Assembly (NCBI GenBank): GCA_019749945.1
Contig: JAIEPF010000017.1
Location: 26,377-90,376, forward strand
DNA length: 64,000 bases
Origin: Burkholderiales bacterium
Lineage (GTDB): Bacteria; Pseudomonadota; Gammaproteobacteria; Burkholderiales; SG8-41
Direction: 5' to 3'
Made by a program: the position numbers and the translations under genes. Within the stretch, counting starts at the first letter, position 1. Every line of letters begins with the position of its first letter. The notes beneath the pieces were generated by a model. It was not told the DNA's origin and made no database searches. It worked only from the letters and a program-made list of their open reading frames with translations. Positions 8,601-16,508 of this stretch are shown piece after piece.

Positions 8601-8654
8601 CGTACGAGTTCAGCCGCGCCCAATGGGCGTCGGCGCTGCAACAACGAGTTAGGC
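8595..8654 (-). other. attC recombination site 3 (60 bp)
   Basis: Read on the minus strand it runs from GCCTAAC (8654-8648) to GTTAAGA (8601-8595). Internal complementary arms (GTTGTTGCAGCGCCG against CGCGGCTGAACTCG) flank a central GCCCATTGGGC palindrome. This is the folded structure and core pattern (RYYYAAC ... GTTRRRY) of an integron attC site. The stop codon of the third cassette gene lies within its first core box. Confidence 0.8.
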
Positions 8655-8990
8655 GGCATCTGGGTTAAGTCCCGCAGCGAACATGATGCGCCGTGCTCGA
8701 ATTATTCCGGGAAGCGCAACGAGCCCCCAAACAACGCAAAAGGCCACGACGAGCCAGGTCGAAAGCGGACGATTGAACCAGTGAGCAAAGAGAATCAGAG
8801 CTGCGGGAGGCAGCGATCCCGTGGTCAAAGCGAGAACAATCACAGGAGCGTCATAGCGCAGGCTTGGGGAAGATTGGGATTTAACAAACGCGACGTGCCT
8901 CCTCGCCAGCCACACCCAGACCATCGCAGCTACAACCCCGTAGCCAGCAAAGAACGCAATCCATACAGCCGTTTCGAGCGCAGTTGTCAT
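8649..8990 (-). CDS. Integron cassette 3: small membrane protein of unknown function
   Basis: 113 aa with three hydrophobic segments (about 7-28, 46-68 and 76-98). It matches no family I recognise. Its ATG sits 3 bases after the GTTAGGC box of attC site 2 and its TAA stop falls inside the GCCTAAC box of attC site 3, so gene and cassette limits coincide. No Shine-Dalgarno is present, which is common for cassette genes. It would depend on transcription from the integron promoter unless it has its own. Confidence 0.7.
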   Translation of the reverse strand: MTTALETAVWIAFFAGYGVVAAMVWVWLARRHVAFVKSQSSPSLRYDAPVIVLALTTGSLPPAALILFAHWFNRPLSTWLVVAFCVVWGLVALPGIIRARRIMFAAGLNPDAA

Positions 8991-8993
8991 GGC

Positions 8994-9059
8994 GCCTAAC
9001 GTGGAAGCTCAGCGGCCGGCCGCTTGCGGACGGTCCGAGTCTGCAGCGCAGGGTTAGGC
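8994..9059 (-). other. attC recombination site 2 (66 bp)
   Basis: The plus-strand text begins GCCTAAC (8994-9000) and ends GTTAGGC (9053-9059), the inverse core pair of an attC site. The inner part is imperfectly palindromic (GCTCAGCGGCCGG against CGAGTCTGCAGCGC). It separates cassettes 2 and 3. Confidence 0.75.
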
Positions 9060-9063
9060 AGCA

Positions 9064-9414
9064 CTACGGACGGCCCCACTCGATTTCTCGTATACATAGA
9101 CGACCGTTTTCGCGTGCGACCACAACCGCGACCGCTTCCGAGTACCCAGGACCAGCGATGGCAGCGTATGCCCATCCGATATCTCCGGGCTTTTTTGCGG
9201 GCCAATCTTCCATGACCTCCATAACTTCAGCTTCAGTGGGAGGTCCGGAACCATAATCGGTCATTTGCACCAGCTCTTCATGGAGAGCTTCGGCACTCCA
9301 CTCAATCTTCTGAGATGCAGCCAAAAGTTCATGTGCTTCGGCAAACCGTCCGGAAATCAAAGCCACCGCAAAATCGTATGCGACCTTTCCGTGTGGTGTG
9401 GTTTTCTTGTCCAT
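9064..9414 (-). CDS. Integron cassette 2: hypothetical soluble protein
   Basis: 116 aa, acidic and predicted cytoplasmic, with no signal or membrane segment. It has an N-terminal helical part (HGKVAYDFAVALISGRFAEAHELLA), an acidic middle (TEAEVMEVMEDWPAKKPGD) and a beta-rich end (AVAVVVARENGRLCIREIEW). The pattern of a helix plus an NTF2-like or immunity-protein-like sheet is suggestive only. It fills a cassette between attC sites 1 and 2, with its start 8 bases from the upstream core box. No family assigned. Confidence 0.65.
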   Translation of the reverse strand: MDKKTTPHGKVAYDFAVALISGRFAEAHELLAASQKIEWSAEALHEELVQMTDYGSGPPTEAEVMEVMEDWPAKKPGDIGWAYAAIAGPGYSEAVAVVVARENGRLCIREIEWGRP

Positions 9415-9422
9415 ATCGTGCT

Positions 9423-9518
9423 GCCTAACGTTCTCAATGAGCGGGCGCCGGAGCGCGAAGCGCTACGGGAACCCAACGGCGCCGCCGTTGGGCGCTCTGC
9501 TCGATTGTGGGGTTGGGC
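9423..9518 (-). other. attC recombination site 1 (96 bp)
   Basis: Bounded on the plus strand by GCCTAAC (9423-9429) and GTTGGGC (9512-9518). The arms (GAGCGGGCGCC against GGGCGCTCTGCTC) pair with one or two unpaired bases, and the centre holds a second hairpin (CCCAACGGCGCCGCCGTTGGG). Size and architecture fit an attC site of the longer class. Confidence 0.8.
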
Positions 9519-9525
9519 GGCATTG

Positions 9526-9972
9526 TCATTGCTGTGACTCACCCGCCGCAACCTGACTACAGATCGAGTGCCAGACAACCGGGTCGAGTGGGATCGCTTG
9601 GTCAGCGCGGAGCTTGCCTGTGAATGCTGGATGTGGGGCGAACCCAAAAACTTGTGATGCGCTGCGAGGTACACCGCGCGACATGAGGCTCGCGACTAAC
9701 TCTGGCATCAGGTTTTGATCTTGCCACTGAGGTGCGTTCGTCAACTGACTGAACTCGGCGACCGATGGGGCCACTTGGCGGATTGCACCCTCGAGTGGGT
9801 CGAGGACATGCACAGTACCGTCTTCACGCTCGAAGTAACAATCGCCGAATACGGAAAGCCCGATCGGGCGAACGCGACCAAAGGCGTGCTGAGGCCAGCA
9901 AGAAAAGATCCTCACGAAGTCCACGGAGGGATCCTCGATAAAGAGATCTGCCCACGAGAGCCCGCTGCTCAT
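9526..9972 (-). CDS. Integron cassette 1: DUF1851 / Tdi1-like immunity-type protein
   Basis: 148 aa counted from the ATG at 9972, which lies 3 bases after the GTTGGGC junction at attI. A TTG within the junction would extend it by 3 residues but is less likely. The C-terminal pattern (FGFAPHPAFTGKL...IPLDPVVWHSICSQVA) resembles the DUF1851 domain found in type VI secretion immunity protein Tdi1 and relatives. The N-terminal half (FGDCYFEREDGTVHVLDPLEG) fits the GAD-like/SMI1-like lead-in of such proteins. It is the first cassette, so the one best expressed from an attI-proximal promoter. Family call by motif. Confidence 0.65.
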   Translation of the reverse strand: MSSGLSWADLFIEDPSVDFVRIFSCWPQHAFGRVRPIGLSVFGDCYFEREDGTVHVLDPLEGAIRQVAPSVAEFSQLTNAPQWQDQNLMPELVASLMSRGVPRSASQVFGFAPHPAFTGKLRADQAIPLDPVVWHSICSQVAAGESQQ

Positions 9973-9979
9973 GACGCCC

Positions 9980-10017
9980 AACTAGTTTTATACGACAAAA
10001 ACGCCGTATAACATTCC
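9980..10017 (-). other. attI: attI recombination site core, with possible cassette promoter
   Basis: This segment lies between the divergent integrase gene and the first cassette. Read on the minus strand it ends ...ACTAGTT next to GGGC, so the crossover GTT triplet is at its edge. The same 38 bases recur once at 43475-43512 with a single mismatch, and identity stops at the GTT. It contains TATAAA 6 bases from the crossover, which could be the -10 of a cassette promoter, although no good -35 is visible. Confidence 0.7.
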
Positions 10018-10060
10018 GGCGCGATGAATAACATCCCAAAAATCAATGACATATAATTCT

Positions 10061-10104
10061 TTGCATACAAGGATTTAACCGAATTATACTGTATATATGA
10101 ACAG
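10061..10104 (+). promoter_or_regulatory. intI promoter with LexA box over the start codon
   Basis: A -35 TTGCAT (10061-10066), an 18-base spacer and a -10 TATACT (10085-10090) precede intI. A perfect LexA box, CTGTATATATGAACAG (10089-10104, CTGT-N8-ACAG), overlaps the end of the -10 and the ATG at 10097. Transcription would start near 10096-10098, so repression by LexA and induction in the SOS response are expected, and the mRNA may have no leader. Confidence 0.75.
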
Positions 10105-11101
10105 TAATAAAATTCGGCGCAAAACCGACTATCCGCCTTTGACCTCGGTACGGTTGCTGGATCAGTTGCGCGAGCGCATCCGCTACAAGCATTACAGCCT
10201 CAGTACCGAGAGGACTTATGTGCAGTGGGTGCGGGCGTTTGTTCATTTTCACAAGTTAAGGCATCCGCGCGAGATGGGCAAGCCGGAGGTCGAGGCGTTC
10301 CTGATATGGCTGGCGGCTGAACGCAAGGTGTCCGCATCCACGCATCGACAGGCATTGTCTGCGTTGTTGTTCTTGTTCGGCGAGGTTCTGGGTGTCGATT
10401 TGCCGTGGCTCGATGAAATCGGGCGTCCGCGGCAGGTGCGGCGACTGCCGGTGGTTCTGTCGGCTGACGAAGTCAGGCGCATTTTCCAGTTTCTGGAAGG
10501 TGAACATCTGCTGTTGGCAAAGTTGTTGTATGGCACAGGCCTGCGCATCATGGAGGCGATGGGCTTGCGTGTTAAGGATATTGATTTCACACGCAACACG
10601 ATCATTGTGCGCGAGGCAAAAGGCAATAAGGATCGCGCAGTGATGCTGCCCGCGACACTGGTGGAACCTTTGCGCGGTCAGCTTGCGCGGGCGAATGTGC
10701 TATGGGCAAGCGATCGCGCTGATGGATGCCCTGGCGTGTACATGCCTCATGCGCTGGAGCGCAAATATCCGCGTGCCGGAGCATCATGGAGTTGGCACTG
10801 GGTCTTTCCGCAGGATTCGTTGTCGACCGATCCGCGCACCGGTATTGTGCGACGGCATCATGCCCATGAAGCCGCATTTCAACGCGCGTTCAAACGTGCT
10901 TTACATCTGGCGCAGGTGCATCAGCCGGCGACACCGCATACCTTGCGGCATTCGTTTGCAACCCAGGTGCTGCAATCCGGCTACGACATCCGTACTGTGC
11001 AGGAGTTGCTTGGCCATGCCGATGTGAAGACGACAATGATCTACACCCATGTGCTGAAGGTTGGCGGCGGCGGTGTGCGCAGTCCGCTGGATGCGCTGTG
11101 A
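10097..11101 (+). CDS. intI: Integron integrase (tyrosine recombinase)
   Basis: 334 aa. The N-terminal SAM-like domain is followed by the catalytic domain with Arg150 (YGTGLR), His281 and Arg284 (HTLRH), His307 (LLGHADV) and the nucleophile Tyr316 (IYTH). The extra segment that separates IntI from XerC/D is present at about 213-240 ([12 protein letters not shown] then SWHWVFPQ). It faces away from three attC-bounded cassettes across an attI site. Full length and all catalytic residues intact suggest it is active. The ATG overlaps a LexA box and the next in-frame start-like codon (TTG, residue 15) would cut the N-terminus. Confidence 0.95.
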   Translation: MNSNKIRRKTDYPPLTSVRLLDQLRERIRYKHYSLSTERTYVQWVRAFVHFHKLRHPREMGKPEVEAFLIWLAAERKVSASTHRQALSALLFLFGEVLGVDLPWLDEIGRPRQVRRLPVVLSADEVRRIFQFLEGEHLLLAKLLYGTGLRIMEAMGLRVKDIDFTRNTIIVREAKGNKDRAVMLPATLVEPLRGQLARANVLWASDRADGCPGVYMPHALERKYPRAGASWSWHWVFPQDSLSTDPRTGIVRRHHAHEAAFQRAFKRALHLAQVHQPATPHTLRHSFATQVLQSGYDIRTVQELLGHADVKTTMIYTHVLKVGGGGVRSPLDAL

Positions 11102-11151
11102 GCGGTGGTTTGGCAATAGCCAGCAAGTGTCGCGCCCGTTAAACTCGCGCG

Positions 11152-13092
11152 GTGTCTGATCTCGCATCCGTATTCTCCTCAACCGGCGCATTGGCGCAGG
11201 TGGTCCCCGGCTTCCGGGCGCGGCCGTTCCAGCTGGAAATGGCCGAGGAAATACAAAAAGTCATTCAAAAACAATCAGTTATGGTTGCCGAGGCAGGGAC
11301 GGGCACGGGCAAGACCTTTGCCTATCTGGTGCCTGCGCTGTTGTCCGGCGGCAAGGTGATCATTTCCACCGGCACCAAGACGCTGCAGGACCAGTTGTTC
11401 GGCCGCGATATTCCGACGGTGCGCGATGCACTGAAAGTGCCGGTCACCGTGGCGCTGCTGAAGGGCCGCGCCAACTACGTTTGTCACCATCATCTCGAAC
11501 GCGCCAAGAACGACGGCCACCTGCCGACGCGGGACGATGTGATGCACCTGGCACGCATTGAAAGTTTTGCGCGTATCACCACCACCGGTGACCGCGCCGA
11601 TCTGTCGGAGGTGCCGGAGAACGCCGGGGTATGGCCGCTGGTGACTTCCACCCGCGACAACTGCCTGGGTTCGCAGTGCACGCATTACGATAAATGTTTT
11701 GTCATGAAGGCGCGCAAACAGGCGCTGGAAGCCGATGTGGTGGTGGTCAACCATCATTTGTTTTTCGCTGATGTGATGCTGCGCGAGGAAAGTGTTGCCG
11801 AATTGCTGCCGGCCTGCAATACGGTGATTTTTGACGAGGCGCACCAGTTGCCGGAAACCGCCAGCCTGTTTTTCGGGCAGTCGGTATCGACGACGCAACT
11901 GACCGATCTCGCGCGTGATGCGCGCATCGAAGCCGCGGTCAGCGCCAAGGATTTTCCGGCGCTGCCGGTGGCGGCCAATGCGCTGGAAAAGGCGGCGCGC
12001 GATCTGCGCCTCGCTTTCGACGACAGCGGCACGCGCATGCCGGCCACTGCGCTGAAAAAGCGCAAGCTGATCACCGAGGCGCTGCAGGAAGCCTGCGACA
12101 AGCTGACGACCCTCGCCGAAACCCTGCACACCCAGGCCGCGCGCAGCGATGGTCTGCAGCAGTGTTTTGAACGTGCCGATGCCTTGCGCGCCCAGCTTGA
12201 AGGCTGGCGCGACGACAGTGATGCCGAACTGGTGCGCTGGGTGGAGGTGTTCCACCAGTCGGTGCAGTTCAATGCCACGCCGCTGTCGATTGCGGAAATC
12301 TTCAGGAAACAGGTCGAGGCGCAGGCCAAAGCCTGGGTGTTCACCTCGGCGACGCTGTCGGTGAACGGCGATTTCAAGCATTACGTCAGCGAACTCGGCA
12401 TCGAGTCCGGGCAGACCGCGAGCTGGGCCAGCCCTTTCGATTTCGCGCAGCAGGGCCTGCTTTATGTGCCGCAGAATCTGCCTGACCCGAATACCCCCGA
12501 TTACACCGCGGCCGTGGTCGAAGCCGCGCTGCCGGTGGTCGAGGCCAGCCGCGGCCGTGCGTTCCTGCTCTTCACCAGCCTGCGCGCGATGCGCGAGGCG
12601 CATGGCCTGCTGCAGGACGCATTCAAAAAACGCGGCTGGGAGTACCCGCTGCTGGTGCAGGGCGAGGGTTCGCGCACCGAATTGCTGCAACGCTTTCGCA
12701 GCCTCGGCAATGCGGTGCTGGTCGGCAGCCAGTCGTTCTGGGAGGGTGTGGATGTGCGTGGTGATGCCCTGTCGGTGGTGATGATCGACAAGCTGCCGTT
12801 TGCGCCGCCCGATGATCCGGTGCTGGCGGCGCGCATCGCCAAAATCAATGCCGAGGGCCGCAATGCCTTCATGGAATATCAGCTGCCGCGCGCGGTGATT
12901 TCGCTGAAGCAGGGTGCGGGGCGTTTGATCCGCGATGAAACCGATCGCGGCGTGCTGATGATTTGCGATCCGCGGCTGATTTCAAAGGCCTACGGCAAAC
13001 GCATCTGGCGCAGCCTGCCGCCGATGACACGGACGCGGGACGCGACTGATGTGACCGCGTTTTTTGCGCAGGAACCAGTTCCGGTAGCGTAG
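11152..13092 (+). CDS. ATP-dependent DNA helicase, DinG/YoaA family
   Basis: 646 aa, XPD-like superfamily 2 helicase. Walker A is AGTGTGKT near residue 50. The Fe-S cluster cysteines lie in the 95-190 region (NYVCHHH, then NCLGSQCTHYDKCF). The DEAH box is DEAHQLPE near 225. Helicase motifs IV-VI occur near the C-terminus (GSQSFWEGVDV, QGAGRLIRDETDRG). The family unwinds 5'-3' and deals with R-loops or stalled forks. The size fits YoaA or non-nuclease DinG. The start is GTG at 11152, 50 bases after intI. Whether it is LexA-controlled is not evident from upstream DNA. Confidence 0.9.
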   Translation: MSDLASVFSSTGALAQVVPGFRARPFQLEMAEEIQKVIQKQSVMVAEAGTGTGKTFAYLVPALLSGGKVIISTGTKTLQDQLFGRDIPTVRDALKVPVTVALLKGRANYVCHHHLERAKNDGHLPTRDDVMHLARIESFARITTTGDRADLSEVPENAGVWPLVTSTRDNCLGSQCTHYDKCFVMKARKQALEADVVVVNHHLFFADVMLREESVAELLPACNTVIFDEAHQLPETASLFFGQSVSTTQLTDLARDARIEAAVSAKDFPALPVAANALEKAARDLRLAFDDSGTRMPATALKKRKLITEALQEACDKLTTLAETLHTQAARSDGLQQCFERADALRAQLEGWRDDSDAELVRWVEVFHQSVQFNATPLSIAEIFRKQVEAQAKAWVFTSATLSVNGDFKHYVSELGIESGQTASWASPFDFAQQGLLYVPQNLPDPNTPDYTAAVVEAALPVVEASRGRAFLLFTSLRAMREAHGLLQDAFKKRGWEYPLLVQGEGSRTELLQRFRSLGNAVLVGSQSFWEGVDVRGDALSVVMIDKLPFAPPDDPVLAARIAKINAEGRNAFMEYQLPRAVISLKQGAGRLIRDETDRGVLMICDPRLISKAYGKRIWRSLPPMTRTRDATDVTAFFAQEPVPVA

Positions 13093-13118
13093 CGGCAGGC
13101 TAAGTGTTGCGGGCTTTT

Positions 13119-13163
13119 TGCTCCGCACTCATCATTCATCACTCCGCGCTGGGGTTTACTCCG
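13119..13163. repeat. CATCA-type dispersed repeat, copy 1
   Basis: CACTCATCATTCATCACTCC followed by GGGGTTTACTCCGG, in the gap between convergent genes and running into the end of the TAXI gene. The same modules recur at 20757-20830 and 23945-24018, where they form long hairpins. Only the one-armed form is present here. Confidence 0.55.
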
Positions 13164-14553
13164 GTGGCGGCGGCAGCGGCACGACCGGTGCGGCGGTGTT
13201 GGTCAGCCGCGCCCGCACCATCTGGATGTGACCGCGCAGCGTGTAGACATAATCCCAGTAGGTCAGCGGCACCTGGGTGCCGTCGACGCCGTCTTCGATT
13301 TCGTCGAGGCGCGCCAGCAGTTCCGCGGCGTCGATTTTGTCGGGATGGCTCCGCGCCTCGATCTCCACGGATTTTAATTCCCGGTACCAGCGGAACACCT
13401 TGCGCTTGACCTTCCAGTCGTAGACCGCCGGCATGATGCGCATCACCGGGATCAGCACCGCGATCAGCGGCACCAGCAGCACCAGCAGGCGTTCGATCAG
13501 ATTGGCGACCCAGAACGGCATGTAACGCTGCAGGAAGGGCGGGCCGGATTTGAAATATCGTTCGGCATTTTCGCTGACCGGGAAATCACCTTCGCGCGCC
13601 ACCGGGAATTCGCCGGCTTTGTGGAATACCCCCGCCCGACCGTGCACCTTGGCCGCGGCCTGCAGCAGCACGGCGATCAGCGCCGGATGGAAATCGCTGC
13701 GCGCAACCAGCGTTGCGGTGGTGGCGACCATGCGGATGTTGGTGGAGGGGATGTCGGCGGCTATATCGATCATGCCGCGAGGCAGCGTGACCGTTGAGAG
13801 ATAATTGAAGTGCCGGGCCAGCGCTTCGGCGTGACTGAGGTTCATCAGCCGGATGCCCGGGGTTTTGAGCAGTTTCTGCACCACCGGCGCATCCGGGCCG
13901 GCGACCAGCAACACGGCATCGAGCCGGCCGGCGATCAGGGCATCGGCAGCGCTCATGCCGCCCAGTGGCGACAACGTTGCCTGTGGTTTCAAGGCACCAC
14001 TGGCCTGCAGGATATTGCTGACCAGTACGCGGGTGCCGCTGCCTTCAGGTCCGCCGGCGATGCGTTTGCCGCCGAGCTGTGCCAGCCGCACCAGCTCGGT
14101 ATCGTGATTGTAGAAAATCCACAGCGGTTCGTAGTAAAGCGTCGCCAGTGATACCAAGCCGTGTTCTGCGTCGGCAGAGGGTGCGACGCCGCCCTGGATC
14201 AGCGCGACATCGACGCCGGAATCGGGATTGAGCAGGCGTTTCAGGTTGTCTGCGGAGCCGGTGGAAGTCCGCAGTTCGACGTCGATTTTTTCCCGGGCCA
14301 GCAGTTCGCGGTAACGCTGGCCATAGAGGTGGTAGGCGCCGGTTTCGTAACCGGTGGAGATCACGAACTTGCCGGGCGGCGCCGGACGCACGAAGTGGAA
14401 GGCGATCATGAACGCGCCGCCGATGATCACCGCGCCGATCAGAATGACGATCAGCAATTCGCGCAGCGCGATGGTTTCGGCGGCAACCCCGTTTTTGCGG
14501 CGCAGCAGCCGCCACCAGCGGCTCACTGTTTTTTTTGAGGCAGGATCAGTCAT
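13156..14553 (-). CDS. TAXI-family TRAP solute-binding protein, membrane anchored
   Basis: 465 aa. One N-terminal membrane segment (about 30-50, LLIVILIGAVIIGGAFMIAF) is followed by a periplasmic binding domain of the TAXI type (FVISTGYETGAYHLYGQRY, VDVALIQGGVA, GPEGSGTRVL). A second membrane segment lies near 350-375 and a cytoplasmic helical tail follows. Anchored, extended versions without neighbouring TRAP permease genes are common in Betaproteobacteria, and their ligand and function are unknown. No DctQ/DctM genes are nearby, so transport is doubtful and sensing is an alternative. Confidence 0.85.
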   Translation of the reverse strand: MTDPASKKTVSRWWRLLRRKNGVAAETIALRELLIVILIGAVIIGGAFMIAFHFVRPAPPGKFVISTGYETGAYHLYGQRYRELLAREKIDVELRTSTGSADNLKRLLNPDSGVDVALIQGGVAPSADAEHGLVSLATLYYEPLWIFYNHDTELVRLAQLGGKRIAGGPEGSGTRVLVSNILQASGALKPQATLSPLGGMSAADALIAGRLDAVLLVAGPDAPVVQKLLKTPGIRLMNLSHAEALARHFNYLSTVTLPRGMIDIAADIPSTNIRMVATTATLVARSDFHPALIAVLLQAAAKVHGRAGVFHKAGEFPVAREGDFPVSENAERYFKSGPPFLQRYMPFWVANLIERLLVLLVPLIAVLIPVMRIMPAVYDWKVKRKVFRWYRELKSVEIEARSHPDKIDAAELLARLDEIEDGVDGTQVPLTYWDYVYTLRGHIQMVRARLTNTAAPVVPLPPPPE

Positions 14554-14570
14554 GGGTTTTTTATTTTAGA

Positions 14571-14709
14571 GCGCCTAACAAAATGAATGAAATTTGCAGT
14601 TAAGTTCACCCTCACCCTCGATCCCTCTCCCGGAGGGAGAGGGATGAAAAGCCCTTCTCCCTCCGGGAGAAGGGTTGGGATGAGAGAGATATGGCATTTT
14701 GTTAGGCGC
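14571..14709. repeat. MITE-like element with 15-bp perfect inverted ends
   Basis: GCGCCTAACAAAATG at 14571-14585 is perfectly inverted at 14695-14709. Inside are two strong hairpins: CCCTCTCCCGGAGGGAGAGG-type at 14623-14643 and CCCTTCTCCCTCCGGGAGAAGG-type at 14652-14674. There is no coding capacity. It sits between the TAXI and DUF1232 genes and may also act as a transcript end for the DUF1232 gene, which stops 3 bases beyond it. Confidence 0.6.
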
Positions 14710-14711
14710 TT

Positions 14712-15092
14712 TTAATTTACCAGCCAGCGCCACAGCAGCCATGCGAGCAATATCCACAGCGCAACAAACACGGCGGCGGCGATGTAATTCTGCGGCTTTG
14801 GTTTGCGTGCGTCCAGCCAGGCCTGGGCCTGCTGCCGGCATTCGGCGACAACCGGGGCCGGCACCATCTTCACCGCGAGCCAGATGCCCAGCGGCAGCAG
14901 CAGCAATTCGTCGAGCAAACCGAGCACGGGAATGAAGTCCGGGATCAGGTCGATCGGGCTGAAGGCGTAAGCCACGATCAGCACGGTGAAAATTTTGGCG
15001 TAAAGCGGCGTCTGCGGGTGGCGGTAGGCGAACCACAGCATCACCACGTCGCCTTTCAGCAGCTTGGCCCAGCGCCGCAGGGTTTGAAACAT
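14712..15092 (-). CDS. DUF1232 family membrane protein
   Basis: 126 aa counted from the ATG at 15092 (MFQTLRRWAKLLKGD). The longer in-frame reading only extends into the rimO gene. The signature YAFSPIDLIPDFIPVLGLLDELLLLPLG defines the YkvA/DUF1232 family, and it is followed by a C-terminal membrane segment (VALWILLAWLLWRWL). Function unknown. It begins almost at the rimO stop, so the two are probably co-transcribed. Confidence 0.85.
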   Translation of the reverse strand: MFQTLRRWAKLLKGDVVMLWFAYRHPQTPLYAKIFTVLIVAYAFSPIDLIPDFIPVLGLLDELLLLPLGIWLAVKMVPAPVVAECRQQAQAWLDARKPKPQNYIAAAVFVALWILLAWLLWRWLVN

Positions 15093-15094
15093 AT

Positions 15095-16432
15095 TTAACT
15101 GACGGCGCGCGGGCCGGAGGGTGTGGCCCACAGGTCGTGGGCGTCGGACCTGGTGACTTTGACGCGCGCGAATTCGCCGACCTTGAGCTTGCCGCCCTTG
15201 GCGATGATGACGCGGCCGTCGATTTCCGGCGCATCGGCGGCGGAGCGCGCGATGGCGCCTTCGGGACCGACTGTATCGACCAGCACGGTGATGGTCTGGC
15301 CGACTTTTTTCTTCAGCCGTGCCGCGCTGATTTTTTCCTGCACCGCCATGAACCGCGCCTGACGTTCCTCGCGGACTTCCTTCGGCACCGGATCGGGCAG
15401 CGCATTGGCTTTTGCACCTTCGACCGGCGAATAGGCGAAACAGCCGACGCGGTCCAACTGCGCTTCTTCGAGGAATTCGAGCAGCGCTTCGAATTCAGCT
15501 TCGGTCTCGCCGGGGAAGCCGGCGATGAAGGTGCTGCGGATGGTGAGATCCGGGCAGATCGCACGCCAGTCGCGGATGCGCTGCAGTGTGCCTTCGCTGT
15601 TCGCCGGGCGTTTCATCAGTTTCAGGATGCGCGGGCTGGCATGCTGGAAGGGCACGTCGAGGTAGGGCAGCAGCCTGCCTTCGGCCATCAGCGGGATGAC
15701 TTCGTCGACATGCGGGTAGGGATAGACGTAATGCAGGCGCACCCAGACGCCGAGGCCGGCCAGCGCCTGGGTGAGTTCGGTCATCCGGGTTTTGATCGGA
15801 CGCCCGTTCCAGAACCCGGTGCGGTATTTGACATCGACGCCGTAGGCGCTGGTGTCCTGCGAAATCACCAGCAGTTCGCGCACGCCGGCCTTGACCAGGT
15901 TTTCCGCCTCTTTCATCACGTCACCGATCGGCCGGCTGACCAGGTCGCCGCGCATCGACGGGATGATGCAGAAGGTGCAGCGGTGGTTGCAGCCTTCGGA
16001 AATTTTCAGGTAGGCGTAATGCCGCGGCGTCAGGCGGATGCCCTGCGGCGGGATCAGGTCCAAGTGCGGGTCGTGCGGCTGGGGCAGATGGACATGCACG
16101 GCGTCCATCACCGCGGCGGTGGCATGCGGGCCGGTGACGGCGAGCACTTTGGGGTGCGTCTCGCGCACGATGTCGCCCTTGGCGCCGAGGCAGCCGGTGA
16201 CGATGACACGGCCGTTTTCGGCGAGCGCCTCGCCGATGGCATCCAGCGATTCCTCGACCGCGGCGTCGATGAAGCCGCAGGTGTTGACGACGACAAGATC
16301 GGCGTCTTTATAAGTCGGCGCGACGATATAACCCTCGGCGCGCAGTTGCGTCAGGATCAGTTCGGAGTCGACCGTGGCCTTGGGGCAGCCGAGCGAAACA
16401 AATCCGACCTTGCGGGGAGGGCTGATGGGCAC
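15095..16432 (-). CDS. rimO: Ribosomal protein uS12 methylthiotransferase RimO
   Basis: 445 aa from the GTG at 16432. This start puts 13 residues before the conserved [10 protein letters not shown] motif, as in known RimO proteins (about 440 aa). An ATG at 16546 would add 38 low-complexity residues and overlap phaR by 38 bases. The UPF0004 domain cysteines ([33 protein letters not shown]) bind the auxiliary cluster. The radical-SAM CxxxCxxC is [21 protein letters not shown] domain ends the protein. It adds a methylthio group to Asp88/89 of S12. Confidence 0.92.
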   Translation of the reverse strand: MPISPPRKVGFVSLGCPKATVDSELILTQLRAEGYIVAPTYKDADLVVVNTCGFIDAAVEESLDAIGEALAENGRVIVTGCLGAKGDIVRETHPKVLAVTGPHATAAVMDAVHVHLPQPHDPHLDLIPPQGIRLTPRHYAYLKISEGCNHRCTFCIIPSMRGDLVSRPIGDVMKEAENLVKAGVRELLVISQDTSAYGVDVKYRTGFWNGRPIKTRMTELTQALAGLGVWVRLHYVYPYPHVDEVIPLMAEGRLLPYLDVPFQHASPRILKLMKRPANSEGTLQRIRDWRAICPDLTIRSTFIAGFPGETEAEFEALLEFLEEAQLDRVGCFAYSPVEGAKANALPDPVPKEVREERQARFMAVQEKISAARLKKKVGQTITVLVDTVGPEGAIARSAADAPEIDGRVIIAKGGKLKVGEFARVKVTRSDAHDLWATPSGPRAVS

Positions 16433-16508
16433 AGCGGGGAAGGCTTGGGGATGGCGAAATGCGGATGGTCGGGAGGCGCGGTTTGCGGACTGCGGCCCTG
16501 GGGCGGCC

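Noticed and set aside
11275..12690. 471-codon minus-strand open frame
   Set aside because: It is opposite the DinG-type helicase gene, has His/Arg/Gln-rich composition typical of antisense shadows, and no domain.
14573..14707. GCCTAAC...GTTAGGC pair that could be a 135-bp attC site
   Set aside because: The inverted repeat continues perfectly for 15 bp without the unpaired spacer and bulges of attC sites, and no cassette-like gene is attached. Called a MITE-like element instead.
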